This document shows positions 21,163 to 31,231 of a DNA stretch of 64,000 bases, piece by piece. The notes under the pieces are model-generated. The model saw only the letters and a program-made list of their open reading frames with translations, ran no database searches and was not told the origin of the DNA. Numbering within the stretch: position 1 is the first letter of the stretch; the number at the start of each line of letters is the position of its first letter. The stretch is from the NCBI RefSeq assembly GCF_940143175.1, contig NZ_OW659496.1:1-64000 (forward strand), in the 5' to 3' direction. The stretch is from Erysipelothrix amsterdamensis. Lineage in GTDB: Bacteria; Bacillota_I; Bacilli_A; Erysipelotrichales; Erysipelotrichaceae. The translations under genes and the position numbers were made by a program.

Positions 21163-21200
21163 AAAAGAAGGTATGACAATTAAGTCACACCTTCTTTTTT
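21163..21200. terminator. Bidirectional terminator between nadK and rodA-like gene
   Basis: AAAAGAAGGTATGAC and GTCACACCTTCTTTTTT pair around the loop AATTAA with one mismatch; A- and T-rich ends serve both strands. Confidence 0.88.
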
Positions 21201-22410
21201 AATGTTTATGTAGATTGACGGTTTCACTATACATATGCAGTGCAACAGCAATCGGTATCATATAGGATACTAATGATGATCCCCCATACGATATAAAGGG
21301 GAGCGTAATTCCTGTAATTGGAAGAATACCAAGAATCATACCTATATTCTGTAAATCTTGGAATACAATCATACCAATAATCCCCATCATCATATACCGC
21401 TCTTTTGATAAATTACTTCTTAATGTATTAACTACAAGTTTAATATCAAAAGCAAACGATAAGATAACGACCAATGAAGCACCCAGGAATCCAAAGTTTT
21501 GCGAAATAACTGCGAAAATAAAATCGGTTTGGGGTTCAGGGAATTGTGCAATTACAGATCCTAAGGGATGTCCTGTTAGTCCAGCAGTCCCAAGAGAAAG
21601 CAATGCTTGGAAGAGTTGATATCCATAAGACTGTGGATATTTCTCATAATCCAGCCAACCGTAGAAGCGGGTAAGACGGTAATGGGTTGCTCCACCACCA
21701 AGAATGGTATTTAGCAATTCTTGATTATTATAGTAGAGCCACACGATACCAAGTAGAAGTCCAAGAGCAAGCCCTACAATAACAATAAACCACTCTCTTC
21801 GAACACCGGACAAGAAGAACATTGTAGCAAGACTGACAAGAATTACGATTGGTACACCCGTATCGGGTTGGAAAAATATAAGAATAAAAGGTGGAAGAAC
21901 ATACTTAATCATTTTATAGATTAATTCAAAATCACTTTTGAATGAATATTCTGTTTTTAAAGTGTTATGGTCATGAATTGTATTGGCTGTTTTGATTACG
22001 AGTACGATTTTCATAAATTCACTCGGTTGGAAGGAACCAATACCAGGAATAGAATACCAAGCATGTGTACCGTTTATTTCAGCGGCAAAGGGTATATGAA
22101 TCCCAAAGCGTGAAGAGAGTACCCGTGCTATGACGAGACCGAGTAGACATACCATCAAAATCCAATAGGCAATGTCCACTGCAGTGAAGATACGGTCGAC
22201 ACCGATTTTGAGGAGAAAAGCAACGACTCCAAGACCAACGACAATCCAACTAATCTGCTTAATGACTAAATTGACCCCGCCATCTTGGTTCATAAGTGGT
22301 GCTGCAAGATGAATTGCAACGAGGCTTATTCCAAAAAGTGCAAAGAGCAAGACAATTAAAGTCACATCAAGGGTGAAGTGTCGTTTGCTTTCATTTATAA
22401 ATTTGTTCAT
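21199..22410 (-). CDS. rodA: RodA/FtsW/SpoVE family peptidoglycan polymerase
   Basis: A SEDS glycosyltransferase that polymerises lipid II for wall elongation or division. It is a polytopic membrane protein (403 aa, about 10 segments) with SEDS family motifs: FQPSEFMKI, FFQPDTGVPIVI, RLTRFYGWLDYEKYPQSYGYQ and GITLPFISYGGSS. The sequence favours the RodA branch but does not settle RodA versus FtsW. AAAGGAGG precedes the ATG. It is divergent from the PTS-like gene. Confidence 0.9.
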   Translation of the reverse strand: MNKFINESKRHFTLDVTLIVLLFALFGISLVAIHLAAPLMNQDGGVNLVIKQISWIVVGLGVVAFLLKIGVDRIFTAVDIAYWILMVCLLGLVIARVLSSRFGIHIPFAAEINGTHAWYSIPGIGSFQPSEFMKIVLVIKTANTIHDHNTLKTEYSFKSDFELIYKMIKYVLPPFILIFFQPDTGVPIVILVSLATMFFLSGVRREWFIVIVGLALGLLLGIVWLYYNNQELLNTILGGGATHYRLTRFYGWLDYEKYPQSYGYQLFQALLSLGTAGLTGHPLGSVIAQFPEPQTDFIFAVISQNFGFLGASLVVILSFAFDIKLVVNTLRSNLSKERYMMMGIIGMIVFQDLQNIGMILGILPITGITLPFISYGGSSLVSYMIPIAVALHMYSETVNLHKH

Positions 22411-22442
22411 CGTGCCTCCTTTTGCGAATGAATGTAATAGTG

Positions 22443-22448
22443 TATAAT
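22443..22448 (+). promoter_or_regulatory. -10 box of the PTS-like gene / mutS operon
   Basis: TATAAT, 27 bases before the ATG, with TTAGAGGTG as ribosome site. No good -35 was seen. Confidence 0.5.
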
Positions 22449-22475
22449 AGAATGGAAAAGTTAGAGGTGCTCAAA

Positions 22476-24011
22476 ATGAATCGTCTTCAGACATATTATG
22501 AACAGTTACAACTCCCATTGAAATCATTATTCTTGGGTTGTTTCTTGATTACAATCGGTTCTATTATAGCAAACCCATATATCGTAATGATATTTAAATT
22601 TAACAGTCCACTATTTGTTACAGCATCGAAATTGTTGTTGTATGCTGGTGGTATCATTTTATCATATTTTCCACTGTATGTTTTTATTAAATTGTTAACG
22701 CATCGAAATGATGAAACCAATGTTGTGGTTACAGGATTCATTTCATATTTAGTATTTTTAGTTGTGATGACCTTGTTGTCACCAACGACTTCACCTAAAG
22801 CTGCGTATTCAGACATTCTAAACATTACAATTGGAAACGAAACATATGGTTTGTTTAAAACAGGAATTTTTGGCTTCTTAGCCGTATTATTAGTGGTTCG
22901 ATATAGTTATCGAAGCCATAAAGAAACGACGGGATTTTCTCAAGTTTCTTATTTAGACAGAGATACAATTAAATTAGTAAATTCGATTATTGGTTCAGCA
23001 ATCGTAGGGGCGATTTTTGCATATGGATGGCCTATGTTTGTTGATGGAATATACAATGCATTGAAATTTATCTCTTCGGATTCACATAATCCTATGAGTC
23101 TCTTTGCCTATGGAGGCTTAGAACGTCTTTTAACACTCGGTAATATTCAAACAATGATGCATCAGGAAATCTGGTTGGGGTCATTGGGTGGATCATGGAT
23201 GAATATCGGTGGAGAAACGTTTGTCGGAGATGCTAATATATGGACTGCTCAACTTAAAGAGGGCCTAAATATGATTAGTGGTGCTGGACGCTATACAAGT
23301 GCATATTATGTACTTAATTTATTTGCGATTCCAGGTTATCTTCTTGCAGTAATTTCAACAATCTCAAATAAAAAAGTTTTAAAGAAGAATATTTCACTCT
23401 TTATTATTGTAATTTTAACATCAATGCTTGGCGGTATTATTTTCCCAGTTGAATTATTAATGCTCTTAACAAGTCCGATTCTGTATTTCTTCCATCTCTT
23501 TATGACCGCATTTATTTATGCGATTCTTGTAGGTTTTGGAGCAACTGTCGGTTTCTCTTATTTGGGATCATTAACAAGTGCAACACCCGGTAACCTCATT
23601 GACTTTATTGGGCTTATGAGAAATACAGTCATGTTTAATAAAATTATGATTATTCTATTAGTTGGTATTATTACATTTATTATTTACTTTGCAATGACCC
23701 GTTTCTACTATAGTAGAATGGCAATTGATGTCTTAAATGTTGGAAGTAAAAAAGAACGTGTTAATGATTTCATTGAACGACTTGGTGGGCTTGAAAATAT
23801 TGAAGCAATATCAAGTACACCAACTCATATACATGTTGCATTGCGTGATCGTGATGAATTAAATGTTTCGGGGTTACACCGTCAAGGTGTTACGCGTATC
23901 GTTGAAACACGACAAGGATTTACACTTTCCGTTGGATCTTCATCGTATATGTTACAACGTGCTGTAAATCGTCATCTTGATGCACTCCCTAAAGAGGAAA
24001 TTGAAGAATGA
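22476..24011 (+). CDS. PTS glucose-family EIICB protein with a cysteine-less EIIB domain
   Basis: An integral membrane protein (511 aa) of the EIIC-Glc fold, about 10 segments in residues 15-400, with the family-like GHIVFP-type position replaced by GNIQTMMHQEIW. The last 90 residues form an EIIB-like domain (VNDFIERLGGLENIEAISS, then HIHVALRDRDELN) where the phosphorylated Cys of the usual CITRL motif is replaced (SSTPTHIHV). It therefore probably cannot take phosphate, which suggests a sensor, a facilitator, or a partner borrowing another EIIB. The ribosome site TTAGAGGTG fixes the start. The stop overlaps mutS (ATGA). Confidence 0.8.
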   Translation: MNRLQTYYEQLQLPLKSLFLGCFLITIGSIIANPYIVMIFKFNSPLFVTASKLLLYAGGIILSYFPLYVFIKLLTHRNDETNVVVTGFISYLVFLVVMTLLSPTTSPKAAYSDILNITIGNETYGLFKTGIFGFLAVLLVVRYSYRSHKETTGFSQVSYLDRDTIKLVNSIIGSAIVGAIFAYGWPMFVDGIYNALKFISSDSHNPMSLFAYGGLERLLTLGNIQTMMHQEIWLGSLGGSWMNIGGETFVGDANIWTAQLKEGLNMISGAGRYTSAYYVLNLFAIPGYLLAVISTISNKKVLKKNISLFIIVILTSMLGGIIFPVELLMLLTSPILYFFHLFMTAFIYAILVGFGATVGFSYLGSLTSATPGNLIDFIGLMRNTVMFNKIMIILLVGIITFIIYFAMTRFYYSRMAIDVLNVGSKKERVNDFIERLGGLENIEAISSTPTHIHVALRDRDELNVSGLHRQGVTRIVETRQGFTLSVGSSSYMLQRAVNRHLDALPKEEIEE

Positions 24012-26515
24012 CTAAAGCAACATTAACACCAATGCTACAACAATATATGGACATAAAGAAAAACACCAATGATGCGTTGGTGTTTTATCGCTTGGGAGAC
24101 TTCTATGAATTGTTCTTTGAAGATGCAATTACCGCATCGAAAGTCTTGGATCTTGTCTTAACCGCACGATCAGCAGGTAAAGATCAAAAAGCGCCTATGT
24201 GTGGTGTTCCACATCATGCAGCCCAAGGTTATATTCAAAAATTAGTAGCAGCTGGCTATAAAGTAGCGATAGTAGAGCAAGTTGAAGACCCTAAGGAAGC
24301 GAAGGGAATTGTAAGACGAGATGTAGTTGAGATAGTTACTCCAGGTACTTATTTTGAGATGGATGATAACGAAACACGAGAGATTGCTTCAATTACGCTT
24401 GATTTGGTTTATGCAACGATTGTAAGTTGTGATATTGTTTCGGGTAATTTACGCGCAATTCGTGTCATGAATGATTTCGTCGAAATTATAAAAGTGCTCC
24501 AACAGTTTCAAGTTAAAGAAATTGTCGTTTCAGAACATTTTGATGCTAAGATTATCAATGAAATTAAAAATAAAACTGAAATATATGTCTCATATCAAGA
24601 AGAATTGGCAGAGGATATCCAACATCAAGACCCTACAATCCGCAAAACACAGGCGCGCTTAATTCAATATCTCATTTATACACATAAACGAAGTCTGAAT
24701 CATCTGTCTGATGTTGTCGTTTTAAATGATGAAGCATATTTACGTATGGATTATGCAACTATGACGAATCTGGAACTCATTGATCATCAAAAAGGTAAAG
24801 AATTATCACTATTTCACTTTATTAATCGTACAAAGACAAACATGGGGGCACGTGCACTTAAAGAAATGTTGATGCAGCCATTGGTTAATGTTGAATCGAT
24901 TGAGAAACGTCATCTACAAATAGAGACACTTATTGAAGATTATTTGCTTGCAGATTCATTGAGTCAAAGTTTAAAAGAAACCTATGATATTCATCGTGTT
25001 ATCGCCCGTTTATCAACTGCTAAACATAATGCTCAAGACCTTGTGCGCTTGAAAAAGACATTAGGTACATTTAAACGGATGCAAGAAACTGTTGATGGCA
25101 TCAATTGTTTTAGTTTTATGCTTGTTGAACCACTTTTAGATGTATATCAATTATTGGATTCACATATATTAGATGATGCTCCTGTTGCACTCAAAGAAGG
25201 TAGAACTTTTAAACAAGGGATTCATACCGAATTGGACGAGTTATTAGAACTTTCAAAAAACGGAAGAAAATGGCTGGTCAATTTTGAGGCGGAACAACGT
25301 GAAAAAACGGGTATAAAAAACCTAAAAGTTGGTTACACCCGAGCATTTGGATATTATATCGAAATTACTAAAGGTCAAGTCGAGAATGTTCGAGATGATT
25401 TTGGTTATATTCGAAAGCAAACCTTGACGAATGCAGAGCGATACATCAGTGAAGCATTACAAGAATATGAACTTAAGACAAGCCAAGCGAGTGAACGTAT
25501 TTTGGAAATAGAGCATGAACTTTTCGATAAAGTGACACATTATATTTCCCAATATACTTCGGAAATTCATAATATTGGTTCAGCAATCGCACTGATGGAT
25601 GCCTTATTATCACTCTCTGAGATTTCATCTTTACCTGGATATCAAAGACCTCAGTTTGTTTCGGGAAGTGTTTTAGATATTAAAAATGGAAAGCATCCCG
25701 TATTAGAGTCTACACTTAAAGATCATCAATATATCGCAAGTGATGTATTGATGGACACAAGTCGAAATACTTTAATCTTAACGGGACCCAATATGGGTGG
25801 TAAAAGTACTTATATGAGAATGGTTGCACTTAATGTTATTTTGGCGCAGATTGGATGTTATGTTCCTTGTGAAACAATGACATTAAGTCTTGTTGATCAA
25901 ATCTTTACAAGGATGGGTGCAAGTGATGATATTCTTATGGGTCAATCTACTTTTATGGTAGAAATGATGGAGGCTCAGGCTGCTTTATCTCGTGCTACGA
26001 AGCATTCGTTAGTTCTTTTTGATGAAATTGGACGTGGTACTTCGACTTATGATGGAATGGCACTGGCGCAAGCGATTATCGAGTATATTAATAATTCGAT
26101 TCAGAGTCGTACGATTTTTTCCACACACTATCATGAATTGGTGACATTGGAATCAATGTATGATGGCATTAAAAATATTCACGTGGAAGTTCACGAAGAA
26201 AATGATGATGTAACATTCTTATACAAAGTAATTGATGGACGTGCAGATAAATCATATGGGATAAATGTAGCACGGTTGGCGCATCTGCCACAAAGTATCA
26301 TCGAGCGTGCAAAACATAACCTTGAGATTCTTGAGTTATCAAAAAGTCGCTTAGATATTGATTCAAAAGTTTTAACCGTGGAAATTGAACCGCAAGGTTA
26401 TAGTGTTGTTAAAAATAAATTGCAGAGCCTGGATGTGAATCAATTAACACCAATTGAAGCACTCATGGTTCTTTCTGAATTAAAATCAATCATTGAGGAC
26501 AAAGGCAATGAATAA
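24008..26515 (+). CDS. mutS: DNA mismatch repair protein MutS
   Basis: Recognises mismatches and small loops. Seen: the N-terminal mismatch-binding domain with LGDFYELFFEDA (the conserved Phe-x-Glu), followed by connector and clamp domains. The C-terminal ATPase has Walker A GPNMGGKSTYMRM near residue 593, and DEIGRGTSTYDGMAL and FSTHYHEL further on. Length 835 aa is normal. Its start overlaps the PTS-like gene, and its end overlaps mutL, so the three genes are coupled. Confidence 0.96.
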   Translation: MTKATLTPMLQQYMDIKKNTNDALVFYRLGDFYELFFEDAITASKVLDLVLTARSAGKDQKAPMCGVPHHAAQGYIQKLVAAGYKVAIVEQVEDPKEAKGIVRRDVVEIVTPGTYFEMDDNETREIASITLDLVYATIVSCDIVSGNLRAIRVMNDFVEIIKVLQQFQVKEIVVSEHFDAKIINEIKNKTEIYVSYQEELAEDIQHQDPTIRKTQARLIQYLIYTHKRSLNHLSDVVVLNDEAYLRMDYATMTNLELIDHQKGKELSLFHFINRTKTNMGARALKEMLMQPLVNVESIEKRHLQIETLIEDYLLADSLSQSLKETYDIHRVIARLSTAKHNAQDLVRLKKTLGTFKRMQETVDGINCFSFMLVEPLLDVYQLLDSHILDDAPVALKEGRTFKQGIHTELDELLELSKNGRKWLVNFEAEQREKTGIKNLKVGYTRAFGYYIEITKGQVENVRDDFGYIRKQTLTNAERYISEALQEYELKTSQASERILEIEHELFDKVTHYISQYTSEIHNIGSAIALMDALLSLSEISSLPGYQRPQFVSGSVLDIKNGKHPVLESTLKDHQYIASDVLMDTSRNTLILTGPNMGGKSTYMRMVALNVILAQIGCYVPCETMTLSLVDQIFTRMGASDDILMGQSTFMVEMMEAQAALSRATKHSLVLFDEIGRGTSTYDGMALAQAIIEYINNSIQSRTIFSTHYHELVTLESMYDGIKNIHVEVHEENDDVTFLYKVIDGRADKSYGINVARLAHLPQSIIERAKHNLEILELSKSRLDIDSKVLTVEIEPQGYSVVKNKLQSLDVNQLTPIEALMVLSELKSIIEDKGNE

Positions 26516-28265
26516 AATCAAAGTACTGGATACACATCTAACAAATATGATTGCTGCTGGTGAAGTCGTAGAACGACCAGCCGGAATTATCAAAGAACTT
26601 GTAGAAAATTCAATTGATGCGAATGCTACAAGTATTGAAGTGCGCATTGTTGAAGGTGGAATGGGATTAATTGAAGTAAGTGATAATGGTGAGGGCATGA
26701 GTGGTGAAGATTTATCTCAAGCCTTTGAACGTCATTCAACGTCTAAAATTAAAAGCGTGCTCGACCTAAATGCGATTTCATCATTTGGATTTCGAGGTGA
26801 AGCCTTGCCGTCGATTGCATCTGTAAGCCATGTTGAGGCAATCTCGAATGATGGCGTCGAAGGACATCGAATGATCATCGATAATGGAGTTAAAAAGATA
26901 AAAGAGAGAGCAGCTCGCAATCAAGGCACAACAATCTCTGTTTCGAGTCTCTTTCTTAAAACACCAGCACGATTAAAACATATTAAAAATGTTCATTATG
27001 AAACGTCAATTGTACTCGATACAATTCAAAAGTTTGCGATGGGTAATCCTCAAATATCATTCACACTTTATAATGAGGACAAAGTAAGTTTTAGAAGTTA
27101 TGGAAGAAATGACCTTGCAGATGTTTTTCATCGTGTTTACGGTGCACAAGTAACCCAAGATACACAGCTATTTAGTGCAGAGAATTATGATTTTAAAATT
27201 GATGGTATTATGGCTCTTCCACAACACAACCGAGCGAATCGATATTCAATTTGGCTGTATATTAACAATCGCATGATTCGTTTTCCTAAGATACAGAAGG
27301 CGATTGTTGATGGATATCGACGTCATATGCCTACTGATCGCTATCCGATTGTCGTGATGAATATCCATGTTGATCCTCAACTAGTAGATGTGAACGTTCA
27401 CCCAAGTAAATGGGAAATTCGTTTATCTAAAGATAATGTTTTGGTTGAACTTATTCAGGATTGTTTTTTATCAATTCTAGATAAAAATATGCGTCCTCAA
27501 CGCGTAACATTTCCAAGTCCTGTTCCCGTTCAGACCGATATAAAAGAAGCTCTACTCGGTGAACCAATGCCACGATTTGAACCGCTCATTGAAGAACCAA
27601 AGAAAATATATGTAACTGATTATATGCCTGATTCATTACCAATTTCAGATTTTAAACCGCGTGAAATTGAACCTCAATTGGAATCAGAAAAAATTGAACC
27701 TCTTACTGTTTTATCACAGATGAGCGGATGTTATATTCTGGCTCAAGGAGATAAGGGACTCTATATTATTGATCAACATGCAGCGATGGAACGTGTTCGT
27801 TATGAGTACTACCAAAACAAAATGCTTAATCAAAATAATCCAACGCAAGATTTTTTAATTCCATTAATTATTGAAGGACGCAAACCCATAATCGGTCGTG
27901 TTAATGAAATTAACCAAATACTCAAAGAATTTCAGCTTGAATTAGAAGTTTTTGGAGAAGATGCGTTTGTTTTAAGAAGTACGCCTTTATGGATTGAAGA
28001 AAAAGTTGTTTCAGAATTTATTCATGAAGTTTTAGATATGTTTGAAGATGAGCGAACAATTCGAGAAGAAGATTTACGTCGTAATGTACTTGCAACCTTA
28101 GCCTGTCATTCTTCAGTACGATTTAATGAGTACATGTCAATGGATGAGATGACTGAGTTGGTTCGACAACTTAGAGCCTGTGAACAACCTTTTAATTGTC
28201 CACATGGACGACCAACCTTTATTACAGTTGAGCACAAACAACTCATCAAGGAGTTCAAACGATGA
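26508..28265 (+). CDS. mutL: DNA mismatch repair protein MutL with endonuclease motif
   Basis: Links mismatch recognition to strand removal. The N-terminal GHKL ATPase shows MIAAGEVVERPAGIIKEL, DNGEGM and GFRGEALPSIA. The C-terminal domain has the metal-binding endonuclease motif DQHAAMERVRYE (DQHAxxExxxxE) near residue 421 plus CPHGRPT, so this MutL nicks DNA itself, as in species without MutH. It starts inside the last codons of mutS, with GAGGA upstream. Length is 585 aa. Confidence 0.95.
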   Translation: MNKIKVLDTHLTNMIAAGEVVERPAGIIKELVENSIDANATSIEVRIVEGGMGLIEVSDNGEGMSGEDLSQAFERHSTSKIKSVLDLNAISSFGFRGEALPSIASVSHVEAISNDGVEGHRMIIDNGVKKIKERAARNQGTTISVSSLFLKTPARLKHIKNVHYETSIVLDTIQKFAMGNPQISFTLYNEDKVSFRSYGRNDLADVFHRVYGAQVTQDTQLFSAENYDFKIDGIMALPQHNRANRYSIWLYINNRMIRFPKIQKAIVDGYRRHMPTDRYPIVVMNIHVDPQLVDVNVHPSKWEIRLSKDNVLVELIQDCFLSILDKNMRPQRVTFPSPVPVQTDIKEALLGEPMPRFEPLIEEPKKIYVTDYMPDSLPISDFKPREIEPQLESEKIEPLTVLSQMSGCYILAQGDKGLYIIDQHAAMERVRYEYYQNKMLNQNNPTQDFLIPLIIEGRKPIIGRVNEINQILKEFQLELEVFGEDAFVLRSTPLWIEEKVVSEFIHEVLDMFEDERTIREEDLRRNVLATLACHSSVRFNEYMSMDEMTELVRQLRACEQPFNCPHGRPTFITVEHKQLIKEFKR

Positions 28266-29158
28266 AAAAAGTAATTGTCATTGCAGGTGTTACTGCTTCG
28301 GGGAAATCCAGTCTCGCAGTTTCATTAGCAAAAAAAATTAATGGAGAAATTATTAGTGCTGACTCTGTCGCGGTTTATAAGGAATTGAATATTGGTAGTG
28401 CTAAACCAACCGTTGAAGAACAAGATGGTATTGTTCATCATTTAATAGATATTGTTTCAATTACGGATTCCTATCATGTTGCACGATTTCAAAAAGAAGC
28501 GCGCGAGGCAATCGATTTAATCGTAAGTAAGGGTAAAACTCCCATTGTAGTTGGGGGAACTGGTCTGTACATTAATGCTTTACTCAATGACTACAGATTT
28601 AACGAAGAACGAGAGTTACCTCAAATTGATGCGTCCTTATCCAATCAAGAATTAATGCAAGAACTCATAGAACTTGATCCCGTAACAGCTGAAAATATAC
28701 ATGTAAACAATCGTAAGCGCCTCATTCGTTCATTACAAATGGTAAAAGGGATGAATTTACCCAAGTCAGATGTTAATGAAAATAAAGGAAAAACGCGTCT
28801 TTATGATGCACGTGTATATTTTCTACAAGGTGAACGCGCCAAACTGTATGAGCGTATCAATAAGCGGGTAGATATCATGATGGATCAAGGGCTTCTGGAT
28901 GAAGTGAGTAAACTGAGAACAGAACATCAGGATTTATTTTCACTCCAAAGTATGCAATCAATCGGTTACCGTGAGTTTGATGAGTATTTCCAGGGGAATA
29001 ACTCAATTGATGAAGTTCAAGAACTGATAAAGACTAATACGAGAAGACTTGCGAAACGTCAAATTACATGGTTTAAACATCAAACCGAAAGTATTTGGAT
29101 TGACGTATTTAACGAAGATCCTCTTGAATTTGTACTAAGTGATCTAGAGAAGTGGTAA
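28262..29158 (+). CDS. miaA: tRNA dimethylallyltransferase
   Basis: Adds an isopentenyl group to A37 of tRNAs reading U-starting codons. Seen: P-loop GVTASGKSSLAVSLA near residue 8, DSVAVYKELNIGSAKP, VVGGTGLYINALL and the C-terminal RRLAKRQITWFK. Length 298 aa is normal. Its ATG overlaps the mutL stop, and a terminator covers its own stop codon, ending the mutS operon. Confidence 0.95.
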   Translation: MKKVIVIAGVTASGKSSLAVSLAKKINGEIISADSVAVYKELNIGSAKPTVEEQDGIVHHLIDIVSITDSYHVARFQKEAREAIDLIVSKGKTPIVVGGTGLYINALLNDYRFNEERELPQIDASLSNQELMQELIELDPVTAENIHVNNRKRLIRSLQMVKGMNLPKSDVNENKGKTRLYDARVYFLQGERAKLYERINKRVDIMMDQGLLDEVSKLRTEHQDLFSLQSMQSIGYREFDEYFQGNNSIDEVQELIKTNTRRLAKRQITWFKHQTESIWIDVFNEDPLEFVLSDLEKW

Positions 29159-29174
29159 ACCCACTTTTTTTTAG
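29150..29174 (+). terminator. Terminator of the mutS-mutL-miaA operon
   Basis: AAGTGG (29150-29155) pairs with CCACTT (29161-29166), followed by eight T residues in all. The stem is short but T-rich. Confidence 0.75.
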
Positions 29175-29215
29175 GAAAATTTTTTAAAAAAGCACACCTA
29201 TTATAGGGGTGTAAT

Positions 29216-30067
29216 ATGAAAGTTGAAAAACTCACAAAACTTTACAAAAACAATCGGGGAATTAAGGATATTTCGTTTGAAATCGGTGAGGGAGAAATCC
29301 TAGCCGTATTAGGTGTGAATGGAAGTGGGAAATCGACATTGTTTAAAACAATCACTGGTTTAATTCGCCAGGATTCAGGAGAGATTTTTGCCACTGAAAT
29401 TGGCTATATACCTGAGAATCGTTCTTTATACAAAGATATTACTGTTAAGGAACATCTTGAACTTTATGCAAGACTCCATGGCATGGAGTTTGGTGATATT
29501 GAATTAAACATCGAATATTGGATGAATTATCTGGAAATAGGCATGTATTTAAATTCAAAAATTATGACGCTTTCAAAAGGGAATCAGCAAAAAGTTCAAA
29601 TTTTATGCGGACTTATTCATGATCCGCAAACAATAATTATGGATGAGCCACTAAGTGGTTTAGATATTCATAATATGAGACTCATCAAAGGATTATTGCG
29701 TAAGCTTTCGAAAAGCGGAAAGTCGATATTGATATCAAGTCATCAATATGAAGAGGTTGAAGAAGTTTCAGATTATATTCTAATATTGAAAGACGGCGTT
29801 ATGAAGAAGTATGGATCCCTTAATGATCTAAAAATTCAAGCAGGGATTACTTACTTCATCGTGGAAAAAGAACAATATTACGATATTAAACATCTTGGAT
29901 TGGATTATAAATTCGTAGAAGATAAGGTGTATGTTATTATTCATGACAAGAACACATTGATAAAAGTATTGCCGCCTTTGATTGAAAAGCGGTTTGTTGA
30001 AAAAATTGTAATTGATTCTGTATCTTTAAAAGAAATGGTGGAGATGACTTATGAAGACGCTTATTAA
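29216..30067 (+). CDS. ABC transporter ATP-binding protein (ABC-2 exporter type)
   Basis: The ATPase of a two-part exporter, 283 aa. Seen: Walker A GVNGSGKSTLFKT near residue 34, a variant signature TLSKGNQQKVQIL near 120, Walker B TIIMDEPLSGLD and the switch His in SSHQYEE. The order resembles NatA-like or drug-efflux subunits. GGGGTG, inside a small hairpin (ACACC / GGTGT, 29194-29212), is the ribosome site. It overlaps the permease gene by 17 bases. Confidence 0.9.
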   Translation: MKVEKLTKLYKNNRGIKDISFEIGEGEILAVLGVNGSGKSTLFKTITGLIRQDSGEIFATEIGYIPENRSLYKDITVKEHLELYARLHGMEFGDIELNIEYWMNYLEIGMYLNSKIMTLSKGNQQKVQILCGLIHDPQTIIMDEPLSGLDIHNMRLIKGLLRKLSKSGKSILISSHQYEEVEEVSDYILILKDGVMKKYGSLNDLKIQAGITYFIVEKEQYYDIKHLGLDYKFVEDKVYVIIHDKNTLIKVLPPLIEKRFVEKIVIDSVSLKEMVEMTYEDAY

Positions 30068-31184
30068 ATTTTCGATTAAGCGACGCATGATGAATCGAGC
30101 TACAGTTTTATTCTACGTAATTGTCTTTACTGTGATGGGATGTCTCTTGTTTGGTGATAAACTTATATCACTCCTCTTACCAAGTGTATCGGAGCCAAGC
30201 TCAATCAAGACAATAGATATTGATTGGCAGCGTTTTTCAGATGGGTTTGAGAAAATTATTAAATATGATGAAAAGGCACCTATAATCATTACTAAGAATG
30301 ATGGTTTCTATACCATTCAAACAGAAACACCACTAGGGCCAACTGAAAAAAGCACACTGGGGCTAATTATTGATAGTTATGAGAACGGAAGTCATGAAAA
30401 GCCCATAGTCATTTACAAGACGACATCAAAAAATAATCTTAATCTAGAAATTGTTTTTTCCATACTCACAACATTATATTTCCTCATTACATCGTTAAGT
30501 TCATCTGCAATGAGCGAAGTAATAATGGAAAAAACATCAAATGTTTTAGAGATGGTGTGTTCGGTAGTTCAAGTTAAAACCTACTTCGTTACGAAGGTGG
30601 TCTTAGGTTTAATAATGATGTCGATTCAATTATTAAGTCTCTGTATGATTTTTGGATTTTGGATATGTATACGCCAGGTATATGATCAAGGCGAAGGATT
30701 AGTTGAATTATTACAAACACTTGGAATCCTTGATTTTGAAGGAAGTACGTTTGTGGATATTATGAAAAATTTAAACTTATCGCAATCTGATTATTTAAGT
30801 ATTGGGTGTGCATTTTTAATACTCATGGTAGGAATTGCAACGATTCAAATAATTTTACTTGTTCTCGCTGTACGCATTCGGTCTATTGAAGAAGCTGGGA
30901 GCGTCCATGGACCGCTCTACTTCTTAATGTTATGCATCTATTATCTTTCTATTTTTCTCAACACGCGTTACCAAATGACTGAAGGCTGGGGAGTCTATTT
31001 ATCACTAACACCTTTATTCAGTATGTTATTTCTCCCACTTCGTGTGCTTGTGTATGATGTAAGTAACTATGAAATCGCCTTTTCGTTTGCGACTGCAATT
31101 GGATTTTTCTTACTCGTATTTGAGTTTTCGAAGTACTACAGTGAGATGTTTATTTTTGACAATGATACGAAAAAGATTGACTAA
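30051..31184 (+). CDS. ABC-2 type permease
   Basis: Membrane half of the exporter encoded just upstream, 377 aa. One segment is near residue 20, a soluble outer part covers about 45-130, then five or six membrane segments to the end; this is the NatB-like ABC-2 layout. The region SSAMSEVIMEKTSNVLEMV matches the conserved cytoplasmic part of these permeases. The substrate is not evident. Confidence 0.85.
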   Translation: MKTLIKFSIKRRMMNRATVLFYVIVFTVMGCLLFGDKLISLLLPSVSEPSSIKTIDIDWQRFSDGFEKIIKYDEKAPIIITKNDGFYTIQTETPLGPTEKSTLGLIIDSYENGSHEKPIVIYKTTSKNNLNLEIVFSILTTLYFLITSLSSSAMSEVIMEKTSNVLEMVCSVVQVKTYFVTKVVLGLIMMSIQLLSLCMIFGFWICIRQVYDQGEGLVELLQTLGILDFEGSTFVDIMKNLNLSQSDYLSIGCAFLILMVGIATIQIILLVLAVRIRSIEEAGSVHGPLYFLMLCIYYLSIFLNTRYQMTEGWGVYLSLTPLFSMLFLPLRVLVYDVSNYEIAFSFATAIGFFLLVFEFSKYYSEMFIFDNDTKKID

Positions 31185-31187
31185 AAC

Positions 31188-31221
31188 CCTCTAATGTATT
31201 ACTGTGTTAATACATTAGAGG
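31188..31221 (+). promoter_or_regulatory. Perfect hairpin covering the ribosome site of the ABC exporter gene
   Basis: CCTCTAATGTATTA (31188-31201) and TAATACATTAGAGG (31208-31221) are perfect complements with a 6-base loop. The right arm contains the GAGG of the ribosome site (GAGGTG, 31218-31223) for the next gene. No T-run follows, so it is not an intrinsic terminator. It could be an operator or an RNA structure hiding the ribosome site. Confidence 0.8.
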
Positions 31222-31231
31222 TGAATAGACG

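Noticed and set aside
26177-26192. ATTCACGTGGAAGT in mutS resembling parS
   Set aside because: Several mismatches in the fixed positions.
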